A stretch of 64,000 nucleotides of DNA from assembly GCA_945947575.1 (NCBI GenBank), contig CAMEYM010000012.1, positions 26,951-90,950 of the forward strand, read 5' to 3'. This stretch comes from Rhizobium sp. Q54. GTDB taxonomy: Bacteria > Pseudomonadota > Alphaproteobacteria > UBA2966 > CAIVPW01. A program made the position numbers and the translations under genes. The notes under the pieces were generated by a model. That model saw only the letters and a list, made by a program, of their open reading frames with translations, did not search any database and was not told the origin of the DNA. Numbering within the stretch: the stretch's first letter is position 1; every line of letters starts with the position of its first letter. Positions 44,654 through 54,508 of this stretch are shown piece after piece.

Positions 44654-46425
44654 CGATCACCCCCGACCAGGCGGTCGCCAGGCTGCGCGGCTTGGCCGAC
44701 TCGGAGCGCATGTTGCGTCTGCGCGCCTCCGTTTGGGCCTGGCGCGATGAGATCGCCCTGGTTGGCACGTGGCTGACGCTGGTCGTTGTCGCGCTCAACA
44801 CGCGGCCGCTCCTGCCCATCGACGAAACCCGCTACTTGGCGGTGGCGTGGGAGATGTGGATCCGCGACTCCTATCTGGTACCGCTGCTCAACGGCGAGCC
44901 GTACAGCCACAAGCCGCCGCTCCTGTTCTGGATGATCCACGCCGGCTGGTCCCTGTTCGGGGTGCAGGAGTGGTGGGGGCGCATGGTGGCGCCGCTGTTC
45001 GGTCTCGCCAGCCTGTTCGTGGCGCGCGGCCTGGCGCGCTCGCTGTGGCCCGACGCGCCGGAGCGCGCCCGCCTAGTGCCGTGGCTGCTGATCGGCTGCC
45101 TGGCGTGGGCGGTGTTCACCACCGTGACCATGTTCGACATGCTCATGGTGACGTTCACGGTCGTCGCCATGCTCGGCATGGTGCAGGTGTGGCGCGGACG
45201 CGGCTGGCGCGGCTGGACGATCGTCGCCGCCGCGATCGGCCTCGGTGCCCTGGCAAAGGGCCCAGTCATCGCAGTGTACGTGTTGCCGGTCATCGTGCTG
45301 GCGCCGGTGTGGATGCGGCCGCGCCCGGCGTCATGGGCGCGGTACGCCGCTGCCGCGGTGGTCGCCGTCGTCGCGGGCGCGTTCATCGGCATCGCCTGGG
45401 CGCTGCCGGCCGCCGAGGTCGGCGGCTATTCCTACGGCCGTGCGATTCTGTGGGGACAGACCGCCGGCCGCATCGCCGAGGCGTTCGCCCACGAGCGGCC
45501 GTGGTGGTGGTACCTGCCGGTGCTGCCGGCGCTCCTCTTTCCATGGATCGTCTGGCCGCCTGCGTGGCGCGCGCTGCCATCGGTGCTGCGCAACATGGAC
45601 GGCGGCGTCCGGCTGGCGTTGGTATGGCTGCTCGGAAGCTTCGTGGTTCTGTCGCTGATCAGCGGCAAGCAGCCGCACTATCTGCTGCCGTTGCTACCGG
45701 CCGCGGCGCTGTTGCTCGCCGTGGGCTTGGAGCGCGTGCCGCTCGGCCGTTGGAATTCCGCGCTGCCCGGCCTTGCCGTTGTTGGGCTCGGCGTCGCACT
45801 CGCGGGATTCTCGTACTTGCTGCGCAACGGCGTCGATGCGATCGAGATCAGTGGGCTGCCCGGCTACGCCGCCAATATCTCGCCCCTGTTCGGTCTGTCC
45901 GTTGCGGCAGTCGGTCTTGTCGTCGTGCGATATAGCCGCAGCAGCGCGCCGCTGGCGGTTGCCGGGCTGGCGCTGCAGAGCGCCGCAGTCGTTGTCCTGG
46001 TCCATGTGCTGGCCTTCAGCCAGATCGCCCATGCCTTCGACCTGCGCCCGATTTCGCGCTACGTCGCTTCGGCGCAGCGTTCGGGGCGGCCGATCTCGAT
46101 CCTGGGCGAGTATCACGGTCAGTTCACGTTCCTCGGCCGCATGCAGCGGCCGCTGCGTATTCAACCGGCGGACGGCGCGTTGGGCTGGCTGCAGGGGGAC
46201 TTCCGGCGCGTGCTGGTCATGACCATGCCGGACATTCCCGACCGGTGGATGCTGACGGAGTACGTCCAGCCCTATCGCGGGCGCACGCTGGCGATCGTCA
46301 ACAAGGACACGTACGACGCGTGGCTGATCATCCAGCGAATGCAGGAGAACGGGGTGACTATTGTTCGCGAACGAGACCGGCGCGCACCGGACGCCAACGT
46401 GCGGCGACCCGGTCAGCACGACTGA
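44650..46425 (+). CDS. ArnT-like (GT39/PMT-fold) membrane glycosyltransferase
   Basis: This 591-residue polytopic protein begins at a GTG overlapping the previous stop. It has the first-loop motif PIDETRYLAVAWEMW, then YSHKPPLLFWMIHAGW, and about eleven membrane helices, with a soluble C-terminal part. This is the architecture of ArnT and related enzymes that transfer sugars from polyprenyl phosphate to lipid A or proteins in the periplasm. Together with the GT2 and LABN genes it makes a likely lipid-A- or glycan-modifying operon. Its 3' end overlaps the convergent Sel1 gene by 68 bases. Confidence 0.88.
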   Translation: MTITPDQAVARLRGLADSERMLRLRASVWAWRDEIALVGTWLTLVVVALNTRPLLPIDETRYLAVAWEMWIRDSYLVPLLNGEPYSHKPPLLFWMIHAGWSLFGVQEWWGRMVAPLFGLASLFVARGLARSLWPDAPERARLVPWLLIGCLAWAVFTTVTMFDMLMVTFTVVAMLGMVQVWRGRGWRGWTIVAAAIGLGALAKGPVIAVYVLPVIVLAPVWMRPRPASWARYAAAAVVAVVAGAFIGIAWALPAAEVGGYSYGRAILWGQTAGRIAEAFAHERPWWWYLPVLPALLFPWIVWPPAWRALPSVLRNMDGGVRLALVWLLGSFVVLSLISGKQPHYLLPLLPAAALLLAVGLERVPLGRWNSALPGLAVVGLGVALAGFSYLLRNGVDAIEISGLPGYAANISPLFGLSVAAVGLVVVRYSRSSAPLAVAGLALQSAAVVVLVHVLAFSQIAHAFDLRPISRYVASAQRSGRPISILGEYHGQFTFLGRMQRPLRIQPADGALGWLQGDFRRVLVMTMPDIPDRWMLTEYVQPYRGRTLAIVNKDTYDAWLIIQRMQENGVTIVRERDRRAPDANVRRPGQHD

Positions 46426-46861
46426 TCTCGTCAGCCGTCATCAAGGTGGCGGTTACCCCGAGCAGCGCGGTCGCCTGACGCGCGACGTCCGGCGAGTTGG
46501 AGCGCGCGCAGATGGCGAGCCACTTGCGCGCCTCGATCAGGTTCTGGAACACTCCGATGCCGCGGATGTGCAACGAGCCGAAGGCCAGTTGCGCGCCCGG
46601 CTCGCCTTGCTCGGCGGCCTGGCGGAAGTAGATGGCGGCGACGACCTCGTCGCGATCGACGCCGAAGCCGTTGAAGTGCATTACGCCGAGCATGAACTCG
46701 GCGCCGGGATGGCCGCGGCGGGCGAGGGTGCGGAATTCCCTCAAGGCATGTTCGAAGCGGCCGTGCTCATAGGCGGTGAGGCCATCTTCGTAGGTGGCGT
46801 GCGCGAGTCCGGGCGCCGCAATGACGCACAAGAGCACCGCCGCCGCGAGCAACCGCTTCAT
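46358..46861 (-). CDS. Secreted Sel1-repeat protein
   Basis: This 167-residue protein has a signal peptide (RLLAAAVLLCVIAAPGLAHA) and Sel1 units (HALREFRTLARRGHPGAEFM, then AAIYFRQAAEQGEPGAQLAF, then GVFQNLIEARKWLAICA). Its N-terminal layout (ATYEDGLTAYEHGRFEHAL) is close to the Sel1 protein at 12708-13199, so the two may be paralogues. The last 68 bases overlap the ArnT-like gene on the other strand. Confidence 0.85.
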   Translation of the reverse strand: MKRLLAAAVLLCVIAAPGLAHATYEDGLTAYEHGRFEHALREFRTLARRGHPGAEFMLGVMHFNGFGVDRDEVVAAIYFRQAAEQGEPGAQLAFGSLHIRGIGVFQNLIEARKWLAICARSNSPDVARQATALLGVTATLMTADEISRADRVAARWRPVRAGLVREQ

Positions 46862-46965
46862 GAGTCGCGAACAATCCCCCGACGCATCAAAAAAGCTCGG
46901 CTCCGTTTCGTGATGGCGCGGACTATAGACCTCGCCGCGCACGGCCTGCCAGAGACAAGTCAGGC

Positions 46966-49050
46966 TTAACCGGAGCGGATCAGAGCCGTCGCCGCGTCGC
47001 GCTCGAACAGGTAGAGCAAGGTACGCAGGGCCTCGCCGCGCGCCGAGCGCAACTCGGGGTCCAGCTGCAGGAAGGCCTGGGCGTCGTCGCGCGCGACGGC
47101 CAGCAAGTCCTGATGGGCGGCCAGGTCCGCTATGCGGAACTGCGGCATGCCGCTTTGGCGCACGCCCAGGATCTCGCCGGCGCCACGCAGCCGCAGGTCC
47201 TCCTCGGCGATGCGGAAGCCGTCCTCGGTCTCGCGCAGGATGTTGATGCGCGCCCGTGCCACCTCCCCAATGGGTGGCGCGTAGAGCAGGAGGCACGACG
47301 ACTCGGCGCCGCCGCGGCCGACGCGGCCGCGCAACTGGTGCAGTTGCGCGAGGCCGAAGCGCTCGGCGTGCTCGATGACCATGATGGTCGCCTCTGGAAC
47401 ATCGACGCCGACTTCGATCACCGTGGTTGCTACCAGGATGCGGACCTCGCCCGCCGCGAAGCGCGCCATGACCTGGTCGCGCTCCGCGCTCTTCTGGCGG
47501 CCGTGGGCGAGTCCGACCTGATCGCCGAACTTCTCGGCGAGAGCGGCGAAACGCTCCTCCGCCGCCGCCGCATCAAGCACTTCGGATTCGGACACCAGCG
47601 GGCACACCCAGTAGGCGCGCTCGCCTTGGGCGACGCGGCGGCCGATGGCGGCGACTACTTCCTCGAGACGGGAGAGCGGCAGCGCCCGGGTTGCGATGGC
47701 GCGGCGGCCCGGTGGCTTTTCGTCGAGGCGCGAGACGTCCATGTCGCCGTACACGGTGAGCGTCAGAGTGCGCGGGATCGGCGTCGCTGACATCACCAGG
47801 ACGTCCGCGGCTGTGCCGACTTGGTCGGTCAGGGCAAGCCGCTGGTGCACGCCGAAGCGGTGCTGCTCGTCCACGACCACGAACGCGAGGTCGCGGAACT
47901 CGATGCCTTCCTGGAACAGGGCGTGGGTGCCGATGACGAGGTCGATGTCGCCAGCCGCGACCCGCGCGATCATTTCGGTGCGCTCCCTGCTGCGGCCACC
48001 GGTCAGCAGCCCGACGCGGACGCCGGCGGGCTCGGCGAGCGCGGTGATGGTGCGCAGGTGTTGGCGGGCCAGCAGCTCGGTCGGCGCCATCAGCGCCGCT
48101 TGTGCGCCGCTTTCCACCGTCGCGAGCATCGCCAGCAGCGCGACCACGGTCTTGCCACTGCCGACGTCGCCCTGCAGCAGCCGCAGCATGCGGTTGGGGC
48201 GCTCCATGTCGGCGAGGATCTCGCGCAAGGAGCGGTCCTGCGCTGTGGTGAGCTGATAGGGCAGCGCGTGCATCACAACCCTGCGCAGGCGGCCGTTGCC
48301 TTTGATGGAGCGGCCGGGGCGGAGGCGCATGCGGCGGCGCACCAGGAGCAGCGCCAGCTGGTTGGCGAGCAGCTCGTCGTAGGCAAGTCGGCGGCGGGCA
48401 AGGGTGGTCGGTGAAAGCTCGCTCTCGGACTGCGGCGTGTGCGCCGCTTCGAGTGCCTCGCGCCAGCCAATCCAACCTTCGCGGGCGAGCAGAGGGCCGT
48501 CGTGCCACTCCGGCAGGACCGGGGCACGGTCCAACGCAGCGCGCGCGCTCTTTTGCACGGTCGACTGCGGCAGGCCCGCGGTCAGGCCGTAAGTCGGCTC
48601 GACCGTTCGCACGCGATCGATCTCCTCAAGCGCGGCGATGTGATCCGGGTGGGTCATCTGCAGATCGCCGCCGAAGCGCTCGGCCTTGCCACTGACGACC
48701 CGGACCTGGCCGATGGGCAGTGCCCGTTCCAGGTACTCGGGCCGCGCGTGGAAGAACACCAAGCTGATGCGCCCCGTCTGGTCCGAGGCCCATACTTTGT
48801 AGGGCTGGCGCCGGTTGTGGGGTGCGGCGTGAGACGCGATCTTCACGATCAGTGTGACCAGAACCCCTTCGGGGGTCTCGCTGATCGTGGGCGAGAAGCG
48901 GCGGTCGATGATCCCCGTTGGCAGGTGCCACAGCAGGTCGACGACGTGCGGGCCGCCCGCGACTGCCTCCAGCAGGGCGCCGAGCTTCTTGCCGATGCCG
49001 GGCAGGCTAGTCGCCGGGGCGAACAGGGGGAATAGGATTTCCGGCCGCAC
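46966..49050 (-). CDS. recG: ATP-dependent DNA helicase RecG
   Basis: RecG remodels stalled replication forks and Holliday junctions. The 694-residue protein has an N-terminal wedge/OB domain (TSLPGIGKKLGALLEAVAGG, then VDLLWHLPTGIIDR) and helicase motifs GDVGSGKTVVALLAML, VVDEQHRFGVHQR, VMSATPIPRTL and VGRGGAESSCLLLY. The frame is open a further 333 bases upstream, but the GTG at 49050 (MRPEILFPLFAP) is the normal alphaproteobacterial start. It is divergent from sdhE-mfd. Confidence 0.95.
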   Translation of the reverse strand: MRPEILFPLFAPATSLPGIGKKLGALLEAVAGGPHVVDLLWHLPTGIIDRRFSPTISETPEGVLVTLIVKIASHAAPHNRRQPYKVWASDQTGRISLVFFHARPEYLERALPIGQVRVVSGKAERFGGDLQMTHPDHIAALEEIDRVRTVEPTYGLTAGLPQSTVQKSARAALDRAPVLPEWHDGPLLAREGWIGWREALEAAHTPQSESELSPTTLARRRLAYDELLANQLALLLVRRRMRLRPGRSIKGNGRLRRVVMHALPYQLTTAQDRSLREILADMERPNRMLRLLQGDVGSGKTVVALLAMLATVESGAQAALMAPTELLARQHLRTITALAEPAGVRVGLLTGGRSRERTEMIARVAAGDIDLVIGTHALFQEGIEFRDLAFVVVDEQHRFGVHQRLALTDQVGTAADVLVMSATPIPRTLTLTVYGDMDVSRLDEKPPGRRAIATRALPLSRLEEVVAAIGRRVAQGERAYWVCPLVSESEVLDAAAAEERFAALAEKFGDQVGLAHGRQKSAERDQVMARFAAGEVRILVATTVIEVGVDVPEATIMVIEHAERFGLAQLHQLRGRVGRGGAESSCLLLYAPPIGEVARARINILRETEDGFRIAEEDLRLRGAGEILGVRQSGMPQFRIADLAAHQDLLAVARDDAQAFLQLDPELRSARGEALRTLLYLFERDAATALIRSG

Positions 49051-49121
49051 GCGCCCATATAAAACGTCCCCGTGCGTCCTGTCGCGCTGCTGACACCGGC
49101 GCGACAAGCCCGTATAGGGGA

Positions 49122-49421
49122 ATGATGGCAACGGCCGACGACCGCGCGCCGGGGGACCCCCTCGCGGAACAGCGGAAGCGATTGCGATTCCGCAGCTGGC
49201 ACCGCGGCACCAAGGAGATCGACCACCTGTTGGGCACGTTCGCCGACGCCTGGCTCGACCGCCTCGATGGCCCGCAGCTCGCGCGCTACGAATCGCTGCT
49301 GGAGAACAGCGATCCCGACCTCTATGCGTGGATTCTGGGGCTGGAAGACGTGCCGCCGGCCTTCGACAACGACATCCTGGCACTTCTACGAAGCCCGCAA
49401 TATAGTCCTGTAACGAATTGA
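49122..49421 (+). CDS. sdhE: Succinate dehydrogenase assembly factor SdhE
   Basis: SdhE helps attach FAD to SdhA of succinate dehydrogenase. The 99-residue protein carries the key motif RSWHRGTKEIDHLLGTFAD, with the conserved RGxxE, and then DLYAWILGLEDVP. Two ATG codons in a row open it. Its stop overlaps the TTG start of mfd. SdhE between recG and mfd is a typical alphaproteobacterial arrangement. Confidence 0.92.
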   Translation: MMATADDRAPGDPLAEQRKRLRFRSWHRGTKEIDHLLGTFADAWLDRLDGPQLARYESLLENSDPDLYAWILGLEDVPPAFDNDILALLRSPQYSPVTN

Positions 49422-52400
49422 AATACCTTCATGATGCGTTCCTAGAACCGGCCCCGCAGGGCGGCCGGCTGCGCATTGCCGGCGCCCCCGAAGGCCTCGA
49501 CGCGCTGGCGTTGGCGACGATCGCGCAAGGCCGGCCGGGCGGCGTCCTGCATGTCGCCGCGAGCGACATGAGCCTGACCGCCATGGCCCAGGCGCTCGCC
49601 TTCTTCGCGCCGGACCTCGATGTCGTGACAGTACCGGCGTGGGACTGCATGCCCTACGACCGCGTCTCGCCCAGCAGCCTGGTATTGAGCCAGCGCATGG
49701 CGGCGTTGTCGCGCCTGGCAACCGGGTCCAACGGCGGGCGCGTCGTACTTACCACCGCGAACGCGGCGGCGCAGCGCCTGCCGGCGCGCAGTACGGTGAC
49801 GGCCGCAAGCTTCCGCGCCAAGCCCGGCGAGCGGATCGACGTCGAGGCGCTGACCATCTACTTGGTGCGCGACGGCTACAACCGGGCCGGCACGGTCCGG
49901 GAGCCCGGCGAGTACGCGGTGCGCGGCGGCATCATCGATGTGTTTCCGCCCGGACGCGCGGATCCGGTGCGCCTCGATTTGTTCGGCGACACGCTCGAAT
50001 CGATTCGCGCGTTCGATGCGCTCACCCAGCGCACTTCTGGGACCGCAACCGAGCTCGCCCTGCAGCCGGTGTCGGAGATTCTGCTCGACCCGGCCGCCAT
50101 TGCGCGCTTCCGCGCCGGGTACGCGGCGCGCTTTGGCGCCGTCGGCGATGAAGACCCGTTGTACGAGTCGATCAGCGCCGGCCGCCGCCATCCGGGCGCG
50201 GAGCACTGGTTGCCATTGTTCCACGAACGGCTCGAAACGATCTTCGACTATGTGCCCGGCGCGGCGATCACCCTGGATTTCCGCGCCGAGGACGCGCGCG
50301 CCGAGCGCGACCAGTCGATCGCGGAGAACTTCCAGGCGCGGCAAGAGGCGTGGGAGGGCGAGGGGGCCGTGTACCGGCCGCTGCCGCCAGATGGCCTGTA
50401 CTTGTCCGCCGACGAGTGGAAGGCCGCGCTGCGCGGCCGCGCCGTCGGCGCGTTCTCGCCGTTCAGCGGTGGCGGCGGCGAGACCTCCGAGGGCTCCGAG
50501 ATCGACCTCGGCGGCACGCTCGGCAGGGACTTCGCCGCGGAACGAGTCCGGGGCGGGCCCTCGACCACGGGCGGCATCGTCCTGGACGCGGTGCGCGACT
50601 ACGTCAACGAGCAGCGCACCGGCGGCAAGCGCATTCTGGTGGCGGCGATCTCGGCGGGTGCCCGCGACCGTCTTGGCAGTCTCCTGCACGACCACGGTAT
50701 CGAGGATCTGACGGCCGTCACCAACTGGCAGGAAGCCGAAGCGCTGGGGCCGAAGACGATCGGCCTCGTCATCCTGGGCCTCGACCACGGCTTCGAGGCC
50801 GCCGGCCTCACGGTTCTCGCCGAGCCCGACCTGCTCGGCGAACGCATCTCGCGCGCGCCGCGCCGTTCGCGCCGGGCCGAGGATTTCATCCGCGAGCTGT
50901 CCAGCTTGTCGTCGGGCGACGTCATCGTGCACGTCGACCACGGCATCGGCCGCTTCATGGGCCTGGAGACGCTGACCATCCAGGATCGCCCGCACGACTG
51001 CGTGACGCTGGTCTACGACGGCGGCGACCGGCTCTACATCCCGGTCGAGAACATCGAGGTCATCTCGCGCTACGGCGGTGACGCCGCCGAGGTCACCCTG
51101 GACAAGCTGGGTGGCCAGGCGTGGCAGGCGCGCAAGGCCCGCGCCAAGCAGCGCATCACCGAGATCGCCGGCCAGTTGATGAAGGTCGCGGCCGAGCGCC
51201 AGCTCAAGGAAGCGCCCAAACTCACCATCCCGCCCGGGTTGTACGCCGAGTTCTGCTCGCGCTTTCCGTACCAGGAGACCGAGGACCAGGAACGCACCAT
51301 CGGCGAGGTGCTCGGCGACCTCGCGTCGGGGCGCCCCATGGATCGCCTCGTCTGCGGCGACGTCGGCTTCGGCAAGACCGAGGTCGCGCTGCGCTCCGCA
51401 TTCGTCGCCGCGATGGCCGGCAAGCAGGTCGCCGTCGTGGCGCCGACGACGTTGCTGGTGCGTCAGCACGTCAAGCTCTTCAAAAAGCGCTTCGCCGACT
51501 GGCCGGTGCGCGTCGCACAGCTGTCGCGCCTCAACAAGCCGGCCGAAGCCGCCGAGGCCAAGAAGGGCCTCGCCAGTGGCGAGGTCGACATCGTCATCGG
51601 CACCCACGCGCTGCTGGCGAAGGGCATCGAGTTCAAGGATCTCGGGTTGCTGATCATCGACGAGGAGCAGCGCTTCGGCGTCACCCACAAGGAGCGCCTG
51701 AAGGAGCTGCGCGCCGACGTCCATGTGCTGACCCTGACTGCCACGCCGATCCCGCGCACTCTGCAGATGGCCATGGCCGGCATCCGCGAGCTGTCGTTGA
51801 TCGCGACGCCACCCGTGGATCGCCTGGCGGTGCGCACGTTCATCTCGCCGTTCGATCCGGTCGTGGTGCGCGAGGCCATCCAGCGCGAGCGCAATCGCGG
51901 CGGGCAGGTCTTCTACGTCTGCCCGCGCATCTCGGACCTCGATTGGGTCGCGGACTTCGTTCGCAGCCAGGTGAAGGACGCCAAGATCGCGGTCGCCCAC
52001 GGCCGCCTGTCGCCGACGGAGCTCGAGAAGGTGATGGTCGACTTCTACGACGGCGCCGCCGACATTCTGGTCGCCACCAACATCATCGAGTCGGGCCTCG
52101 ACATTCCGACCGCCAACACCCTCATCATTCACCGCGCCGACATGTTCGGCCTGGCCGAGCTCTATCAGCTGCGCGGGCGCGTCGGACGGTCGAAGGCGCG
52201 CGCCTACGCCTACCTGACGATCCCCGACACGCGCACACCCACCGAGACGGCCGAGCGCCGCCTCAAGGTCATGCAGTCCCTCGACGAGCTCGGTGCCGGT
52301 TTCTCCCTCGCCAGCCACGACCTCGACATCCGCGGCGCCGGCAACCTGTTGGGCGCCGAGCAGTCCGGCCACATCAAGGAGGTCGGTTTCGAGCTGTACC

Positions 52401-53056
52401 AGCGCATGCTGGAGGAGGCGATCGCTGCCGCCCGCGCCGGTGCGGCGGGCACGCCGGTCGCGCAGGAGACGTGGTCGCCACAGATCGACGTCGGCGCGGC
52501 GGTCCTCATCCCGGAGAGCTACGTCACCGATCTGGACGTCCGCCTCGGACTCTATCGCCGCATCGCCGAACTCAAGACGGACACCGAGGCCGAGGGATTC
52601 GCTGCCGAGATGATCGACCGCTTTGGCCCGTTGCCCGAGGAAGCCGAGCAGCTCTTGAAGATCGTTGCGATCAAGCGCGCACTGCGCATCGCCAGCGTGG
52701 CGCGGCTGACCGCCGGCCCCAAGGGCGCGACCTTGTCGTTCCGCGACACCTTTCCCAATCCGGCAGGGCTCATCGAGTTCATCGAGTCGCGCCGTGGGCA
52801 GGCCAAGTTGCGCCCAGACCAGACCATGGTCGTGTTGGCCGACTGGGCATTCGAGCGCGATCGCATCGACGGGGTGCGCTGGCTCGCGGACCGGCTTGCG
52901 CAGATCGCATCCACCAAGCAAGGTGCGGGCACAAACGGCACCGCATCCAAGGAGCCTGCGTCGATGGCCTTCCGGCCACCGCCGCCGCCCAAACCGCAGC
53001 GGCCGTTCCGCCCGGGCACGCAATGGCGGCCGGGCAACGTCACGGGCAAACGCTAG
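49418..53056 (+). CDS. mfd: Transcription-repair coupling factor
   Basis: Mfd removes stalled RNA polymerase and recruits UvrA. The 1212-residue protein has a UvrB-like N-terminus (TVPAWDCMPYDRVSPSS), an RNA-polymerase-interacting domain (DVIVHVDHGIGRFMGLETL), helicase motifs CGDVGFGKTEVALRSAF and LLIIDEEQRFGVTHKE, the TRG region (LHQLRGRVGRSK-type YQLRGRVGRSKARAYAYL) and a C-terminal UvrA-binding domain. It starts with a TTG overlapping the sdhE stop. The last 40 residues are Pro-rich and basic (FRPPPPPKPQRPFRPG) and look like a lineage-specific tail. Confidence 0.96.
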   Translation: MKYLHDAFLEPAPQGGRLRIAGAPEGLDALALATIAQGRPGGVLHVAASDMSLTAMAQALAFFAPDLDVVTVPAWDCMPYDRVSPSSLVLSQRMAALSRLATGSNGGRVVLTTANAAAQRLPARSTVTAASFRAKPGERIDVEALTIYLVRDGYNRAGTVREPGEYAVRGGIIDVFPPGRADPVRLDLFGDTLESIRAFDALTQRTSGTATELALQPVSEILLDPAAIARFRAGYAARFGAVGDEDPLYESISAGRRHPGAEHWLPLFHERLETIFDYVPGAAITLDFRAEDARAERDQSIAENFQARQEAWEGEGAVYRPLPPDGLYLSADEWKAALRGRAVGAFSPFSGGGGETSEGSEIDLGGTLGRDFAAERVRGGPSTTGGIVLDAVRDYVNEQRTGGKRILVAAISAGARDRLGSLLHDHGIEDLTAVTNWQEAEALGPKTIGLVILGLDHGFEAAGLTVLAEPDLLGERISRAPRRSRRAEDFIRELSSLSSGDVIVHVDHGIGRFMGLETLTIQDRPHDCVTLVYDGGDRLYIPVENIEVISRYGGDAAEVTLDKLGGQAWQARKARAKQRITEIAGQLMKVAAERQLKEAPKLTIPPGLYAEFCSRFPYQETEDQERTIGEVLGDLASGRPMDRLVCGDVGFGKTEVALRSAFVAAMAGKQVAVVAPTTLLVRQHVKLFKKRFADWPVRVAQLSRLNKPAEAAEAKKGLASGEVDIVIGTHALLAKGIEFKDLGLLIIDEEQRFGVTHKERLKELRADVHVLTLTATPIPRTLQMAMAGIRELSLIATPPVDRLAVRTFISPFDPVVVREAIQRERNRGGQVFYVCPRISDLDWVADFVRSQVKDAKIAVAHGRLSPTELEKVMVDFYDGAADILVATNIIESGLDIPTANTLIIHRADMFGLAELYQLRGRVGRSKARAYAYLTIPDTRTPTETAERRLKVMQSLDELGAGFSLASHDLDIRGAGNLLGAEQSGHIKEVGFELYQRMLEEAIAAARAGAAGTPVAQETWSPQIDVGAAVLIPESYVTDLDVRLGLYRRIAELKTDTEAEGFAAEMIDRFGPLPEEAEQLLKIVAIKRALRIASVARLTAGPKGATLSFRDTFPNPAGLIEFIESRRGQAKLRPDQTMVVLADWAFERDRIDGVRWLADRLAQIASTKQGAGTNGTASKEPASMAFRPPPPPKPQRPFRPGTQWRPGNVTGKR

Positions 53057-53068
53057 GAAGGAACGTGC

Positions 53069-53587
53069 ATGCAGTCGAACGGGGCCATCTCGAAGATCGA
53101 ACGCACGCTCGAAGCCGGCATCTTCGCCAGCCGCTGGCTGATGGCACCGTTCTTCGTCGGGCTTGTCGTCGCCCTGGCGCTGCTGCTTGTGAAGTTCATG
53201 CAGGAGCTGTGGCACACCCTGCCGTTGATGCTGTCGCTCTCGAGCAGCGAAACCATCCTGGTGATGCTGAGCTTGATCGACCTGACCCTCGTCGGCAGCC
53301 TCGTGCTGATGATCATCCTCGCCGGCTACGAGAACTTCGTCTCCAAGATCGACACCGGCGAGACGAGCGACCGCCCTGACTGGATGGGCAAGATCGACTT
53401 CAGCGACTTGAAGCTGAAGGTCGTCGCCTCGATCGTCGCGATCTCGGCGATTCAGTTGTTGGCGGCGTTCCTGGATATCGATCGGTTCGAGCCGATGCAG
53501 CTCGGCTGGTTGGTTGGCCTGCACCTGACGTTCGTGGTCAGCGGCGTCCTGCTGGCCCTGATGGACCGCATCGGCGGCAAGCACTAG
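53069..53587 (+). CDS. YqhA/UPF0114 (TIGR00645) family membrane protein
   Basis: This 172-residue integral membrane protein has the family blocks RTLEAGIFASRWLMAPFFVG and LSLIDLTLVGSLVLMIILAG, then YENFVSK, then a cytoplasmic loop and two further helices with SAIQLLAAFLDI. The function of the family is not known. It starts 12 bases after mfd and is probably co-transcribed with it. The stop codon lies inside the hairpin shared with the next gene. Confidence 0.92.
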   Translation: MQSNGAISKIERTLEAGIFASRWLMAPFFVGLVVALALLLVKFMQELWHTLPLMLSLSSSETILVMLSLIDLTLVGSLVLMIILAGYENFVSKIDTGETSDRPDWMGKIDFSDLKLKVVASIVAISAIQLLAAFLDIDRFEPMQLGWLVGLHLTFVVSGVLLALMDRIGGKH

Positions 53588-53617
53588 CCGCAAGCGGAAG
53601 CGTGCGCTTGCGGCTAG
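53584..53617. terminator. Bidirectional terminator hairpin shared by two convergent genes
   Basis: CTAGCCGCAAGCG and CGCTTGCGGCTAG form a perfect 13-bp stem with an 8-base loop. Both stop codons lie in the arms: TAG of the YqhA gene at 53585-53587 and, on the other strand, TAG of the receiver gene at 53614-53616. Confidence 0.7.
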
Positions 53618-54057
53618 TGAAGGGTTGAGCTGCCGCCGCTGCCCGGCCTGGCGTCCCCGATCATCTGAGAGATCGCCTCGAGCAGGTCGGCGAAATCGAA
53701 CGGCTTGCGGATGAAATTCCAGCCGTGGGCGGGCAGAGCTTCGGCGCCCTTTGTGGCGACGGAGCGCGGCACCGCACTCATGAGCAGGACTGGCACGTCT
53801 CTTTGCTCCGGTTTCGCGCGCATAGCCCGCAGCATCTCGACACCGTTCATGACCGGCATCATGACATCGACGACGGCGAGGTCCGGGCGCAAGGTAGCTA
53901 GGCGCGCCAACGCGTCCTTGCCGTTGGCCGCGCACACCACCTTGAAGCCCTCACTTTCGAGGAGCTCCTTCAACGTCTCGACGATCTCGAGCTCGTCGTC
54001 AACGAGCAGGATGGTCTTGAGCGTGTCTGTCGCTTCATCGCCCCGCGCACCAGGCAT
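53614..54057 (-). CDS. Stand-alone response-regulator receiver protein
   Basis: This receiver domain has the acidic pocket ILLVDDELEIVETLKELLES, phosphoacceptor Asp in DLAVVDVMMPVMNG, switch Ser in VLLMSAVP and Lys in FIRKPFDF. There is no output domain, so it probably acts by protein contact, like CheY/DivK types. The ATG at 54057 gives 147 residues; the frame is open upstream to 54273 with candidate starts at 54141 and beyond, so the N-terminus is unsure. No partner kinase is nearby. Confidence 0.85.
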   Translation of the reverse strand: MPGARGDEATDTLKTILLVDDELEIVETLKELLESEGFKVVCAANGKDALARLATLRPDLAVVDVMMPVMNGVEMLRAMRAKPEQRDVPVLLMSAVPRSVATKGAEALPAHGWNFIRKPFDFADLLEAISQMIGDARPGSGGSSTLH

Positions 54058-54508
54058 CTTCTCACCCGGCGAGCGATGGGCATGCCCGTCCGTGGCGGGT
54101 TGATTGGAGGGCAGAGCGGGGGCGGCGCTGTGGCGGGCCATGCTCGAAGCCGTTCTGTCCAATCGAATACCCATGCGTCCCATCGCCTGGCTGATGGCGC
54201 CCCATGCTGAATGCGACTCTGCGGTCGAGTCAGTCGGCGCCCTTGGTACAGGAGAAATGAGATCGAGGCGCACAGGTCCAACGTGCCCGGCCGGAGCATC
54301 CGAGGCAGCCCCAATTAGGTCCGGCCTCTCCTTGACTTACGGTCGCGGGCGCGTGACTCCGCCGGGCGGAGCGCGCCGCATGCCGTCACCCAATACCGGT
54401 GCCAGGAAATCTTCGCGGCGCTACCGGGTCATTTCCCGATAGCTCGCGGGCGTGCATCCACGCTGTAGTGGGCGCCACGGTCAAACCCCGCGTCAGGAGG
54501 TCGAACCT
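54058..54508. other. 451-base region without a confident gene
   Basis: The left part is an open upstream extension of the receiver gene frame on the minus strand, up to 54273, with no domain character. The right part is the leader of the small protein at 54509. A TTGACT at 54332 resembles a -35 box but has no matching -10. I see no repeat or RNA here. Confidence 0.4.

Noticed and set aside
49442..53935. A 1497-codon open frame antisense to mfd, and similar long antisense frames over secDF (2468-4921), uvrA (15871-18921), putA (21251-24355) and gyrA (25548-29342).
   Set aside because: They lie opposite well-identified genes, have repetitive His/Arg/Asp/Val/Glu-rich composition and no domain motifs. 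GC-rich codon use makes stops rare on the opposite strand.
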